Positions 46,967-58,297 of a stretch of DNA of 64,000 nt are shown one piece after another. The DNA comes from Auricularia sp. M13 (Eukaryota > Basidiomycota > Agaricomycetes > Auriculariales > Auriculariaceae): assembly GCA_037042915.1 (NCBI GenBank), contig CM073199.1:3162001-3226000 (forward strand), given 5' to 3'. The notes under the pieces are model-generated. The model was given only the letters and a program-made list of their open reading frames with translations. It ran no database searches and was not told the DNA's origin. How positions within the stretch are numbered: the first letter of the stretch is position 1; the number at the start of each line of letters is the position of its first letter. A program made the translations under genes and the position numbers.

Positions 46967-48036
46967 ATGAGTCATCACATTTCGTGTCTCGCGACTGCGC
47001 CAGCTGTGGATGGCGCTGAGAGGGTCTCTCGAAAGCTCGAAGCTGCAGATGTGCAGGTCTGTAGCATAAATCTGGCTTTTCCTGCGCAACTGCTGACATC
47101 GGGGGTCCAGGACACTACCATGCGAGCCTCGACACCTTCAATTGAGGACGACCTGCGCGATCTCATTCTCCAGGCGCGGCGCATGAGCCTCTTGCTCAAG
47201 TGCGTTGCTGATTGCCCGGCCGAGCCTGGGACACCCTCTCTCCCATTGTCGCGCTGGAGTTCTTCGTCGGGTTCGTCAGAAAGACTCTCCGCCGCGTCTT
47301 GCGGCGCGACGGGAGAGGTCTCGGAGACCTCTTGGGTCTTTGAGGGCACTGAAAGCTACGGGCTCTCTGGCAACATCGCGTCTGAACGGCCACCGTCCGC
47401 CTGCTCCCAGGCTAGCAGCTGCTCGTCATTCTACGATACTCGCTGGGTCACGCACGACGGCCTTGTAGACCCAGAGCTCCTCGATCGCGTCCGCCTGGGT
47501 ACTCTCACCATAGACGATCTCGTCCCAAACCGCCCGTACGCTCTCTCCGCCGACGGATGGCGCCAAATCGGTGATCTGTACATGGCAGTCGCTACGAGCA
47601 CAAAGGCCAAGGCACGGCGTGCGAGGTTTGCCTCCGAGGGCGAAAGCAACATCGCCTTTGCCCGCATCGCGCAGATGCGGATGAAGGCAACGAAGATGTA
47701 CAGGATTTCGCGCGAGGTCGACGGGCTCGCCAGCTCAGACTCGGAGGCTGATTCCCCGAGCCGGCGTCGTCGACGTCGTCCGAGGGCGAGTCGTGCGACG
47801 AGCCGAAGCTCTATACCCCAGTCCCCATCCGCGCACGCAGTCCTGATGAGCCCACGCCGGTGGAGTGGCTCACCGACATGGCTGAAATGCGCTTGGAGTA
47901 TTTTCAGCTATGCAAGAACACATCGGGGCCTGGAGGACCTCTTCGTGCGAGGCCGATTCAGGAGGAGCTGGATGCCATGGAATATTTGTATAGGCTGCAT
48001 TGGATTGGAGATTCCAGCTGGTCTCCTATCTTCTAA
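46967..48036 (+). pseudogene. Hypothetical protein, second copy, one frameshift
   Basis: Paralogue of the gene at 28786-29956. Exon 1 is 46967-47056 and exon 2 starts at 47111 at the same intron position (VQ then DT). The core reads WVTHDGLVDPELLDRVRL, TIDDLVPNRPYALSADGW and AQMRMKATKMYRISR. Within a run of four Cs near 47754-47757 the frame shifts by one base. Downstream, in the new frame, the C-terminus still matches (KLYTPVPIRARSPDEP, MEYLYRLHW) and ends at 48036 like its relative. In the unshifted frame translation would run to 48124 with an unrelated Arg-rich tail. The single event in a homopolymer means a sequence error or a very recent loss. The 54-nt intron has no stop and is a multiple of three. 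Confidence 0.72.
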
Positions 48037-48194
48037 TTTCTGCAACTGCACTGGCTGTAGTTCTAATAATGATAATCAAGACTTGAATCAAACCAATCGT
48101 AAATTTATGGAGGATACGATATAAAATTCCGTCCGTCGAGTACAAAGTGCAGATTTACTAGCCTCTGCAGCTACCGAGCGGCAAAGGCCGCATC

Positions 48195-48540
48195 TTGCTC
48201 AGTTCGACCCACGTTCGACCGCAATCGGGGACCGACATCACGCTGCTGCATGATGACCTGCTAGAGAACGTTCTAATACTTGCTGGTAAACGCTCCGTCG
48301 ATGACACACTCGCTGTGGCGGTCGTAGCACTCGCCGGGCATCGCGCGCTCACCATGCATTGCTTCGGTCGTCCTTCCGTCTGTGCATACGCCAGGCGCTC
48401 TTTTCCACTGTGCTGACTTCGGGTCGCCACTCCGTCATACGCATCATGGAGTTTCAGCCCGGTGCAGGCCATCCAATGCAATGGGACGCAACAATGAGTA
48501 CGTTCAAGTTGGTACCTTATGCTGCGCGTATACGCCCCTG
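48195..48540 (+). pseudogene. F-box gene fragment
   Basis: Residues DITLLHDDLLENVLILAG match the F-box start of the intact gene at 27023-28519 (DITLLSDDLLEDILILST). A later block, LVPYAARIRP, matches its LAPYAARIRS. Intervening sequence is out of frame and the rest of the gene is missing. Together with the copy at 24141 this shows repeated duplication and loss of one F-box lineage. Confidence 0.65.
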
Positions 48541-49046
48541 CCAGGCACCTAGATACCTGTGAATCCGCGGGTCGCCAACCTGGAATTTTCAGGCCTTCAT
48601 TCGCTGCGCGCTTGTTGAAAGACAAGCCCGAGTCGCTCGAGCGGCGCGCTGATTTCGGCTGTTACGCGCCGTCGATTGCAGGCGCAGCACTCCCGCCCAT
48701 TCTTGACCCAAGCGTGCTCGTTCCCTTCTTCTAATAGTGTCCGTTACGGTGCTGTTTATTTAGGATTATTTATCATTTTAATATTTGACAAAACATCTCA
48801 CAGATGCCACCATTATCCTTGTTGTGGCGTACTCGCTGGAATGTTCTCACCATCTGTCGCCGTGTACGATGAGAATTACAACAAAGAGGTACGTCTGGTA
48901 AATCAACGACATATGGTTGGACCGGGCGGTAGTTTGAAAACGGACTGGCCCAGAGATCCTTCGATCGCAAGATTTCAGTCTCGCCCACGTCGGCGCGGAA
49001 TGTGACCCCCTCAATCAGGCAACTGAGACTGATCTGTTCAGCGTCG

Positions 49047-49052
49047 TATAAA
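49047..49052 (+). promoter_or_regulatory. TATA box
   Basis: TATAAA 90 bp upstream of the ATG at 49142. Confidence 0.6.
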
Positions 49053-49141
49053 ATGCCCATCCACATCGCAGACTGAACTTCAACCCGACGCAGCACTCCA
49101 TCCAGCAGCCCTCTGAACCTGTACAAATTGCCACAATCGCG

Positions 49142-49767
49142 ATGTCGCTGGCTTTCCACAACACGATTCTAGCGGATGCCATTCTCAGGAGCGTCTATCT
49201 ACGAGCACAGGCACGGGTGAGTCTTCTCCTTTGTGATGATGCATTTGTCTTGACACTCGACAGCAGAATAAAAATCATTGTTGCCATCGCGGCACGAACA
49301 TGCATACCTCAATTGAGATCAACTCTAATCTCACCTTGCATGAGAGCTGGACCGACGAGGACCTTGTTCTCCCCGATGAACCTCGCTACGCGTCTTCCCA
49401 ATTCAATTCTGCAGCACCACTCGCAGGGCGAAAGAGCAGGGACTCTCCACGTTCTCAACCTCCAAGTCGGACACTTGGATCTTCTCGCAACGATCAGCCT
49501 TCAAAGTCTGAGATGATGCAACTGGTCGAAAACAATGATACGCCCGTGCTCGACCACCAGGCCTATGAATCTACCGCTTTCGTCTGCGAGGACTACATTT
49601 ATGGATTCCGTGTTGGAGGCTGTGAGTCTGGCCGCGTTGACGATGTAGCATCCTCCGATGAGGATGACGACCCCGAGTGGGATTTGCGGAGCATACTCGA
49701 TGCATTCCCCGTGCCTCCTTGCGAGATTCCATCCTGTGACATTGATTCGGACATCGATATAAATTAG
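49142..49767 (+). CDS. Hypothetical acidic protein, two exons
   Basis: Exons 49142-49216 and 49264-49767 join in phase to give 192 aa. No known domain is recognised. The N-terminus is MSLAFHNTILADAILRSVYL. The C-terminal half is strongly acidic (SSDEDDDPEWDLRSILDAFP) and ends in an Asp/Ile repeat. The product looks soluble and partly disordered. A TATA box and a canonical GTGAGT donor support a real gene. The short first exon and promoter spacing resemble the hypothetical genes at 29.9 and 47 kb, but sequence similarity to them was not convincing. Confidence 0.6.
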
Positions 49768-49849
49768 CTTAGCACATATATACGGGATAACACCCTTGAA
49801 TTATCAAGTACTAGCATTCAATGGACAGCGAGGAGCAGGACATGGTACG

Positions 49850-50520
49850 TACTCTTCTCAAACCCCGAGTTCTCATACATCTGAACAGAATAACCCTCCT
49901 CCGTCTTGCTGAGGTATGGTATGCAGTAGTCGAGATCCATGCCATACGCGCCGAGGATATCGCGGTCGCGCGCGAGGAAGAGCGTGGGCGACGTGGCGGT
50001 AGACGGTCTGCGTCTGGTGCTCGAAGTTGAGCTGCTACGCTCAGGAGAGCCGAAGAGCAGACTTGCGCTCGCCGCGCCATCCCAGTTGTAGCGTGCGTGA
50101 GGACGCAGGCAAGGTCGTCGGCGAGGTCGCGCATCTGGCCGCTCATCTGGTTGCCGCTCTTCTCGTCACTCGCGCCGAAGCAGCGCTGGTCGGGCAGTAT
50201 GAGCCTGTAACTACCCTTGAACGTGCGAATTCGACACGCCCAGTTCGACCAGAGCCCCAGCCACCTGTGCACGACGAGCAGCTTGTGCGCCGCGGTGGGG
50301 TCGATGTCGCGTGGCCAGCAGCGAGCGAGAGGCGAGTGCAATCCGTGGGTATTAGGCAATACTGACATTGGGCATATGCGGCGGAGTGTATGAATGTCGA
50401 CCTTGACGCCCTTGCCCGTCTCGCGGGTCCACGCATCGCATCGGGCGACCGTGCGCGGGTAGGACGCGGGGTCGCAGGCGAAGGCAAATGCACAGGCCGA
50501 CGGGCCGACATATTCCGGCG
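49850..50520 (-). pseudogene. Eroded epoxide hydrolase copy
   Basis: A degenerate paralogue of the epoxide hydrolase at 60594-62169. Preserved blocks are DPASYPRTVARCDAWTRETG, then AAHKLLVVHRWLGLWSNWA, SYRLILPDQRCFGASD and GQMRDLADDLACVL. The nucleophile segment GHDWGS is missing. After a gap, MDLDYCIPYLSKTEEGYS and MYENSGFEKS resume in another frame. The oxyanion-hole motif reads HRWLG instead of HGWPG. The signal peptide and the C-terminal acid and His segments are absent. It cannot encode an active hydrolase. Confidence 0.82.
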
Positions 50521-50744
50521 ACGATGGCGAGCGGAGTTCCAAGACGCGCAACCACGCGTCGGAAGGCGACCACCACGCCTCATAAGACAATAGAAAAACG
50601 TGTTGATGGCTGCGTCGGAGCTTCGCTTCGAGTTCCCGGGTTGGCTTTGTCCCTCTTTGGTCCGCCACCTTCGCCCGTATTAAAGCGCCACTGTGTGCTG
50701 CCGTGTGCCCCATCTTCCCACTCGCGCTCCCGTCTGCAACCAAC

Positions 50745-52076
50745 ATGGTCAGCCTTCCAGAGCGCGAAGCCTGCGCGAGTCCTCGTGACGAGCCCGCGGC
50801 CTACGACGGCGACCGCGACGAGATGTCTGCTGAACGTAAGTGACCTTGCCAATGCTAGACTCGAAAGGTTGCTGACTTACGGACAGCAGACGCTGACCAG
50901 CTTCTGCGGTCCACTGCGCCCGCGCCGTCGTCGCGTGCGAGCCCGTATCGCCGCTTATCGACGCCAGTGCCGACGACGGCGAGCCCGCTTCTCGAGCGCA
51001 TCCGCCAACCGAACCTTGTCGCCACCGCTGCCGCTACGTCCGACCCACCGCTGCAGTCAGCCACAAATACCAAAAACAACGACACAGTAAAGCCACCGAC
51101 ACCAGGCGCTTTCCTCGGCCAAGAAGCAGTCACGGCCAGCACTCGTGACGAGGCATCGCGTTGGGCGTCGCTGACATCGTTGCCGCCGCCCCGGACGTGG
51201 GCTAAGCCGACGAGCGTCAAGCGCGCTCAAGAGGACGAAGGCGACGATGCGATAGACCCACCGACTCCAGGCGCGCGCGTTGGCGGACAGGTCACTTGCG
51301 AGGATGTGTCGCGCTGGGCATCGTTGACGCCGACACCGCCGCCGCGGAACTTGCCCAAGCCAACCAGCATCAAGCGCACTCGAGAAGACAGCGACGAAGA
51401 GCTCCCTATGAGCGACTCGGATCTGCCGCGTGCAACGAAACGACGCCGAGTGCACATCGATACTGCGGCGGATTCGGCGTCGCAGACGCGCACGGAGTCT
51501 TCTACGACGGCGACGCGCGACACTGCATCGATTTACACCACAGCGGCATCTGCTGCCGTGGAATCTACCGAGGACGCCAATGGAAAATCCGACGAGGTAT
51601 GGTTAGCATGACTTGTCGAAGGTATCAGGACTGACGGGTCATAGGAGTATGCGCAGGCCGACGCCTCCATGCGTTCGGTCAAGGGCAGGGCCCCGACTCC
51701 AGGTTTGCGCCGCAGCAAGCGCGAGAGGAAGCCGCGCGCGCGGAGCGTCCAGGCGGTCTCCATCCACCCGACACCGCGGCGTCTTCAGCCCGTACCACGC
51801 CCGCGTCAACGCGGCAAGCCGCTCGCTGCGCTACCTCGCAGGGTGACGGTCTCATTCGAGCTTGGCCGTGACCCCATAGAGGTGAAGTGGGAGGAGGAGG
51901 AGGACAATGTGTTGCTCCTCCTCTCCGAGGACAGCGCCGCGCAGGGCTTGGCGGACGACGAAGCCGCCGTCGCTGGCCCATCTCCAGCGGCAGTCCGTAA
52001 AAAGTCCAAGGGGAGTGCGAATGGACGTACGGGGCGTGCTGGCAAGAAGGGAAAAGGAAAGCGCGGTGGCCGGTGA
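50745..52076 (+). CDS. Hypothetical nuclear-type protein with tandem 45-aa repeat
   Basis: Exons 50745-50835, 50887-51596 and 51645-52076 join in frame as 410 aa. No known domain is recognised. Two consecutive repeats of about 45 residues share PPTPGA, then EDVSRWASLT or DEASRWASLT, PPPR, KPTSVKR or KPTSIKR, and an acidic end. Basic clusters (ATKRRRVHI, RRSKRERKPRAR, KKGKGKRGGR) look like nuclear-localisation signals. The last exon has a SFELGRDPIEVKWEEEED stretch. Overall the protein is low-complexity, Pro/Ser/Arg-rich and probably disordered. The repeats indicate an internal duplication. It is divergent from the eroded hydrolase copy on its left. Confidence 0.72.
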
Positions 52077-53689
52077 TCGATGTGCAGTGACCATCGTTCT
52101 GCACTAGACGGTGAGTTGTATATCGCGGGAGTCAGCGATAAATACGAACTATACACACGAGGACTTTCAGTAGTCGATAATCCCGCTGTACGCTTGTTCT
52201 ATGAAGTTCGTCTGCTCGTTGATTCGCCGTCCTGTTGACTGTCGTGCATTTTTCAATTAAAATCGGTATCATCGGATTTTCTGCGGTTTCGAGCGAGATA
52301 TGACTGGAAATGCAAGCACAGTGGTGGTAGAAGCCATTCCCCGCGACGTTGGGACGCGCTGAGCCAGGATGGACATGGTTGCGGTCGTGAAAGGAGTTGC
52401 GAAGCGGAGTGTGATATCAGCCGCTCCTTCACTCCCGATTCAACCCACTGAAGCCCTGAGCCGGCTGCCAATGCGAGTCATCTCTCTGGTGCTTGACTGA
52501 GCTGGCATTGCAGAGCCGCGTCTGGTGTCCCACGTCTGCTCCGAATGGTGGTCCGTCGCTCGCTCGGCTCGCACTCGCTCTTTTGTCGTAACCTCCAGCC
52601 TGTGAGCTGTTTCTACAGCTATCCTGGACTTATTCAAAGCGCGGCTCATGCAACTGTGCGAAAACTGCACTGGTCGCTCTGTCCAGCTCACGGATGATCC
52701 TATTTCCAAAGACGTATAATTGTACGCTGTATGAGCAGAAGAAATACGTCGGTGTACTATCTCGTGGAGAGTCTATATCGATGATTATGGCTTGCCTCTC
52801 ACAACCGTGATTTCAACCAATGCGCTTCTAACGGTTGCGCGAGCACAGGGTCGACTCTAGGACGCTTCTGGGCATAGGACCGATGTGACTCGGTCAGGTC
52901 GAACTTCTACGCCACGGCTCATTTACTCGTTGGAATTTTGGACCATCCGTCAGTCGGACTGCAGGCAAAATCACTCGGAGTACACCCGTCCTGCTTGTCA
53001 TTCGTGTAGTCCGCTGCTGTCGCAGTAAAGTTTGTTGAATTGGATTCGCCGGTCACCTCAGCGGACGACCCGTACTGGCGACACTTTGGCGCCTCTCTAG
53101 CCAATCCAGGCGGTAATCAGCGGTGCTTGGCAGCTCGCGCGCAGCTGAAGTCGTCCAACTTGCCCTTCACGTCTTCGCCAACACGATTGCCGAGCAGGAC
53201 CATGGTGATCGCCTCGAAATGTGCAAAAGACTCGATGGGCGAGCGAACCATCCCTCCAAAAGCAGGCGCGCGAGGGCGATACGCCTGCACAATCCTTCGG
53301 CCTGCCCTCCGAGTGCCATTTTAGATTGGATCGGATCATATGCCATGGCTAGCTGCCTGGGCTCTTCCTCTGGCTGTCCTGGAAGTTACGCCGTATCTGC
53401 GAAAGCCGTCCCAATGTGCTACATGACACTGAGCCGCATACTGACCACTGTTCTTCATATTCAGAGTCTCAAACACTGCGATATGCATGTCTTGCAGCAG
53501 TTTCGGACTGGGCGGAAATTTCAGTTTCGACCGTGCTGTCCCGTGCGCTCCCGCCCTCCGCCTTTCTATCCAGACCGACCCCCACGCAGCTATATATTGG
53601 TGCGCTTCTTCTCGTACTCTCCACTCATCCAAGCTCATCTACCAGTACTTGTACCCCCTTCAGCACTCCCACTGGCAGCCTCGTACCAG
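52077..53689. other. Mostly non-coding stretch
   Basis: No gene is supported. On the minus strand near 53.13-53.33 kb short frames read protein-like (ESFAHFEAITMVLLGNRVGE) but change frame and have no recognised family, so they may be a gene relic. Confidence 0.45.
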
Positions 53690-54557
53690 ATGTTTGATAC
53701 ATTCAGGACTACGTCGGTTTCTTCCAGCAAGGTTTCTTCGGCGTCAGAGGTTGGTCAATGCAATATCATGCGTCTCTATATTACTTGAACTGACCGTTCT
53801 TTCCCCTCAGACGCGTAAAAACCTCCATAACTCGGACTTAATCACTTGCCGTGGCCTTCCAGCTACATGGTCTGACCCGATCGTCGAGCTCCCGCATTGT
53901 ACACGAAGCTTGCCCTTCCATCTCTGGACGGAGGTTCTTCCTGCCAATTCGCGTATGGCCGCCTCGGCCAGCGGGAAACCTCCAGCTCGCCCGACTATGA
54001 TTCCGATCGGGACGCGCCTCTCAGTTCTCGCTCAAAATGTCTCCGAGGACGACCTGCGCGGCGGTTACATCCCGTGGGCTCAGCTCAAGGCTGTCCACGC
54101 AGGATTACTTGAGCTCAAGGACGTACTGCCCACGACTGCCCGGGAACTGAAAACTGCAGCGTGGCAGCTGGCTGACACATTCGTCATGATGCGCGATCAT
54201 GCTACTGCCGAGTTCTGCATTCAGAACGCCGCACTTGCGACCTCCGCCGCGCGGCGCGCCATGGCGGGGTCGTACTTCCCGCCCGTCCCCGCCGTTTTTC
54301 CGCCCTCGATCGAGGCATGGCACGATGCCCATCTGCTTAAAGGTTCCAGTTGCCCGTCTACCAGTTTTACCCACTTTGAAGACTGGGCACTCATTGCGAT
54401 GCCCGCCGAACCCCCTCTCCCGCGGGCGGGAACCATGATCGAGATAGTGGATATTCTGCTGCCAATGGAGGAGGAAGAACCTGCTGTGCGCTTCCCGCGT
54501 CCTCAGCGCTTCATGTTCGACGTAGTCACGAGCACTGTTGAAGGACTGGTCCGTTAG
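53690..54557 (+). CDS. Hypothetical protein, two exons
   Basis: Exon 1 (53690-53749) encodes 20 residues and exon 2 (53811-54557) the remainder, 268 aa in all, joined in phase 0 across a 61-nt intron. No known domain is recognised. The middle is helical (WAQLKAVHAGLLELKDVLP, ELKTAAWQLADTFVMMRDHA). The C-terminus has an acidic MEEEEPAVRFPRP motif. No signal peptide or membrane span is evident. The frame of exon 2 remains open upstream, so an unspliced longer start cannot be excluded; the spliced model was preferred because its first exon begins after a TATA-like TATATA at 53591. Confidence 0.6.
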
Positions 54558-55476
54558 ACGAGAGCTGGTCGATTCACGGCAGCCGCAAAGACGACTCCTC
54601 TCGACACTCCGCGAGCATTATGATGCATCATTACATCCCGTTTTTATCTTAGAGACGTGCTCTTGTGGAAAAATATATTCTATGGCGTTGATAATATCAC
54701 AATTGAAAGTATTCATGTATCGTCGCAGCACAAGAACCCGAAGCGGACATGTTCTATTGTTCAAGCAGTTCGAGACATAGACGAACTCATACGCTGCTTA
54801 AGCAGATGGGCCGCCTTTGGGATGACGCTACGAGCAGTTGAATCTGCGAGCCAGGTCTTGAAGAAACGTTCGTTGATCAGAATATTGTTTTCGGCGTTCA
54901 CGGCTGTTGAATGCCAAAAGGACCTTTGGGAGAAGATAATGCAGTCATGGGGCCTGTCCAGGAACCAATGGGCCGGTCGTGCCGCGTGCGCAGCCCAAGA
55001 GCCACAAGATGGAATGTAATGTATCATGACAGCGTTTATGTTGGCAGGTTGCCGGGATAATTCATTATAACAAGCGTGGGGAGAACGCGGAGCGTAGCGA
55101 GCGTGCACGGAGGGGTCCACGTGAAGATATGTGGAGGGTGCGAAGTTGCAAACGCGGAGCTCGAATGCTTTCCCCGACCACCACCCTCACAGGAAACAAA
55201 GGTCGTATCTCAAAATCGCTGGAAATCGGTGCGCACAGGTATGTACAAGTCTTTTCAAACGAACAGGGAGTCTGGCAGGCGGTGGTGGTGTCGATATCGG
55301 GTCCGCTTGACGTTGCTTGCGGCAGCGTCGAGCAGTACGCAGCCTACAACGCCCACACCAGTGTTTGTGTATTCCGCTTTTTTATACGCTTAGAAGCGAT
55401 AGAAGTAGCTCATGTTGTATGCCGCCAGCGTGCCTATCGTCTCGCCGTCTTCGACATCGGGATTCTGGCCCATTGC
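54558..55476. other. Non-coding stretch, no supported gene
   Basis: About 0.9 kb between two convergent genes; no frame has a recognisable motif. Confidence 0.55.
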
Positions 55477-56351
55477 TCAGTCAAACGACAGGAAGATGCA
55501 GTACACAGAACGCACCTCGTCGGATCCTGTCCGCTCGAACGTCGCATTGTCCGCGTGTGTTGCGGTTTGGCATGAAATGGTTTGGAGGGCCGCTTCAGCG
55601 AACGATTCTGCGGTATCGTGGTGACGCTCGGGCGCCCCTGCGGCCAATTCAGGCCAAACTCGACGACGTTTGTCAGCGCCGCAGTCTTCGGAGGCGTCCC
55701 TCTTGCGCTTCCCGTTGGCGCCAGCGCACTCGCCGAGGAGCTTCGCCTTGTTGGCCTCGAACTGCTCGATCTGCTGCATTATCACAGCGCGTTCTGCATC
55801 CTTTTCCTCAAGAGCGACGGCCGAATCGACGCGGACCCAGTCTTGCAGGGATTGCCACTTTGCGTCGAGGTCGAGCTCACCCTCTACGAAGGCCTTGAAC
55901 GCCTCGGCGTCGTTCTCGTGGTGGGGAACGAGCGCGCCGTGGTACGCGGCGTCGCGGGTCTCTGCGTCGACGCCAGACACCTTCTCGGCACTAACATCGC
56001 CATCGGAATGCGTATCTGCGTGAAGAGCACCATTAGTCGATTCTGAAGGCGTCTCGTCGATCAATGCGGCGTACTGTAGTCCGACTGGCTATCGGACGCG
56101 TTTCCCCTCGGCGACGAGAACTCGCTCGACTCGCTACTACCCGCGGCTCTGGCACCGGCAGGCATAACGTTCTCCTTCTCCCAGTTCTGTATCCGCCTTG
56201 ATCTGGCAGACTCCCGAAGTCGTCGTCTTCGCTCCGCCTCGCCTTTGGCGATTGTCATCTCGTATGCCTTGATCACGCGGTCGGTGGCCTGCATTTTTGC
56301 GTTCAAACTCGAATCTGCCAAGATGGCACGCAAGCTCGGGGAGGACGACAT
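55477..56351 (-). CDS. Hypothetical charged coiled-coil protein
   Basis: Exons 56351-56075 and 56015-55477 join in frame across a 59-nt intron to give 271 aa. No known family is recognised. The N-terminal part is a basic helix (MTIAKGEAERRRRLRESARS) followed by Ser-rich sequence. The second half contains a likely coiled coil (EKDAERAVIMQQIEQFEANK) and a basic KRKRD / DKRRR cluster that resembles a bipartite nuclear signal. No membrane span or signal peptide is visible. The two frames overlap without the intron, and splicing with GTACGC/CGCAG is the simplest way to join them. Confidence 0.65.
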
Positions 56352-56663
56352 TGAGGGGACGAGGCAAGTTGGGTAGCACCTTTACAACTCCGCACGTCCA
56401 TTGTCGTCGCCGATGAATCCGGACGCAACCACCCCAAAACCACCCTCGGCCGGCAGCTCCGGCTGCGCCACCCACCAGAGCTTCAAGGATTGCCTGCTTC
56501 CCTTTCTTCAGATGAGGCGTATCTTCATCGTTTCGTCCCGCATACTGTACATATGTTCCTTTAACTGTAGATTCTGTGCTCAATTCATGTCTGATACTTA
56601 CAGATGTCAATCTGTCTGAACCATGACTCTGTCGTCCAATTCTGCCTGGAAAAAGACACAGTG

Positions 56664-58106
56664 TCACTCTTGCCGAAATTCAGCAGTGCGAGGAAATACA
56701 GGAGGCGGTCCATCAATAGGTATTCTTTTACGAGACGATGCCAAACTGCGAACGCCATAAATCATATCCCAAGCGACGCGTCCAAGGGACTTTCGATTAC
56801 GGTTGAATGACTCTCGTGAATCCCTCGGGTCAGCGCCGCGACGAAGGCGGTCAAGTTGCGTCAATGCCGCCGCCGCTGTCGGGCGTTCGAGTGGATTGTC
56901 CTGCATCAGGCCTTGGGCGAATTGCTGAAGGTAGAGTGGGCATGGATATACCTGCAGACGGTCATCAGAGCTGCACGGCTTCTGTGAAGTGCTCACCTCC
57001 AAGAACTCCTCCTTGATCAGGTTCCCGACGCACCATACATCCAACGCAAAGCCATCGCAGCGCGCGCCAGGGCTCGGAAGTAGCTCTGGTGCATGCTTGT
57101 AACGGCCCGTGCCCGTTCGCATTGGCTTCCTGCTCGAGAAGTCCTCGAAGGCGGTCGAGAGCCCGAAATCGATGAGGTAGTAGCGACAGAAGACCTTGTG
57201 GCGCGGGAAATGATGGGCGTCACGCACAAACCAGTTTCCGGTAGTGAGGCCAGGGTACAGATGGTGTGTGCCGCCGGGGAAAAGGTCAGGACTGTACATC
57301 ATGATATTCGGTGTAGCGATATCTCTGCCAGCTTGATTGAGCTTCTCGCAAAGAGATACACCGATCTACAGACCTGTGTGCTACGTTGAGCTCGTGCATA
57401 TATGACACACCCTGAATTCAAACACGGATGTGAGCACAATGGTAGCAAAAGGCGTAGTAGCGCTGTGCCATACCTCTAACACTTGATGAAGAAAGTCCAG
57501 GATTTCGCCCATGTTTTCGAACGGAACAACGTCGCAGGGGAGCAGATAAGGCATAATAATCAACACGGAATCTCGCATCTCTCTGTACCACTTGATGTCG
57601 AGCGCGCGCACGCAATGGTTTCGCGGATCGCTAGCGCGCTCCTCAGAAAAGATGAGCATAATCTGGCTCTCGCGGCAACGACGATTCCTCAGTTTGACCT
57701 CCTTGAGTACAACACGGAGATGGTCTGTAGTACGAATAGCATCCATGATTAAAGGCTGGAACGTTTTAGACACGGAGATGAAAGAAGAAGCTGCCCGACT
57801 CACGTACAGCATCCCCTCGGCGTTCTCACGGGGATTCCGCACTAGCCGCGGTCCCCAGCTTTCAGGCGCCCATTCAGGCATCGGAAAGAACTTTGGCGTC
57901 CAATCTGGGCTGTAGCGCTGTCGAAGAGCATATCCATCTGCCACAAGGCGAGGGTAGATGGTTACCCAGACCTGCTCGTAGGCGAGGAGGTCCCCGTCAA
58001 ATCTCCAATAGTGTTCATGCGGGTATACGACATCGCCGCGAGCGAGCTTTCTCTCCACCTCCCTGCGAAAGCGACTATCGACGCCTGGTTGGAAACTGCG
58101 CGACAT
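56664..58106 (-). CDS. FunK1-like protein kinase
   Basis: Five exons (58106-57804, 57755-57474, 57411-57374, 57324-56997, 56951-56664) give 412 aa. The catalytic loop reads VAHRDIATPN (205-214; catalytic Asp209, Asn214). The metal-binding motif is IDFG (259-262), followed by GTGRYKHAPELL as the activation-segment end and a DVWCVGNLI helix. The Lys in VVLKEVKL could be the ATP-anchoring residue. HCV(R)xLD and SVLIIMPYL match the hinge region of kinases expanded in Agaricomycetes (FunK1 type). Biological role is unknown. Two of its four introns (48 and 45 nt) are multiples of three with no stop, so retained forms would still be translated. It shares a 191-bp divergent promoter with the gene at 58298. 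Confidence 0.83.
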
Positions 58107-58297
58107 GAGCGGAGGAAGTAGGGCCAGTTAAACATTAGCAAACAACTGCGTTCCACTCCGTGGAGATAGTCGGAACGCACTATAAATACGTCTTCGCTGT
58201 TATGAGAGCTTGAATCTACCTCTCCCGAGTACCATACGCTCACTGGAAGTGTCAGGGCTGACTTACCTGATCCCAACAGAGTCTAAGCACCATCATC
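58107..58297. promoter_or_regulatory. Divergent promoter between kinase and small gene
   Basis: Only 191 bp separate the two start codons. TATAAA at 58181-58186 points to the plus-strand gene. Shared control of the two genes is possible. Confidence 0.6.

Noticed and set aside
53130-53339. Minus-strand protein-like fragment
   Set aside because: Short, changes frame, and no family could be named; kept only as a note in the intergenic entry.
49142-54557. Treating the genes at 49142 and 53690 as members of the two-copy family at 29.9 and 47 kb
   Set aside because: They share only a short first exon and TATA spacing; no convincing sequence match was seen.
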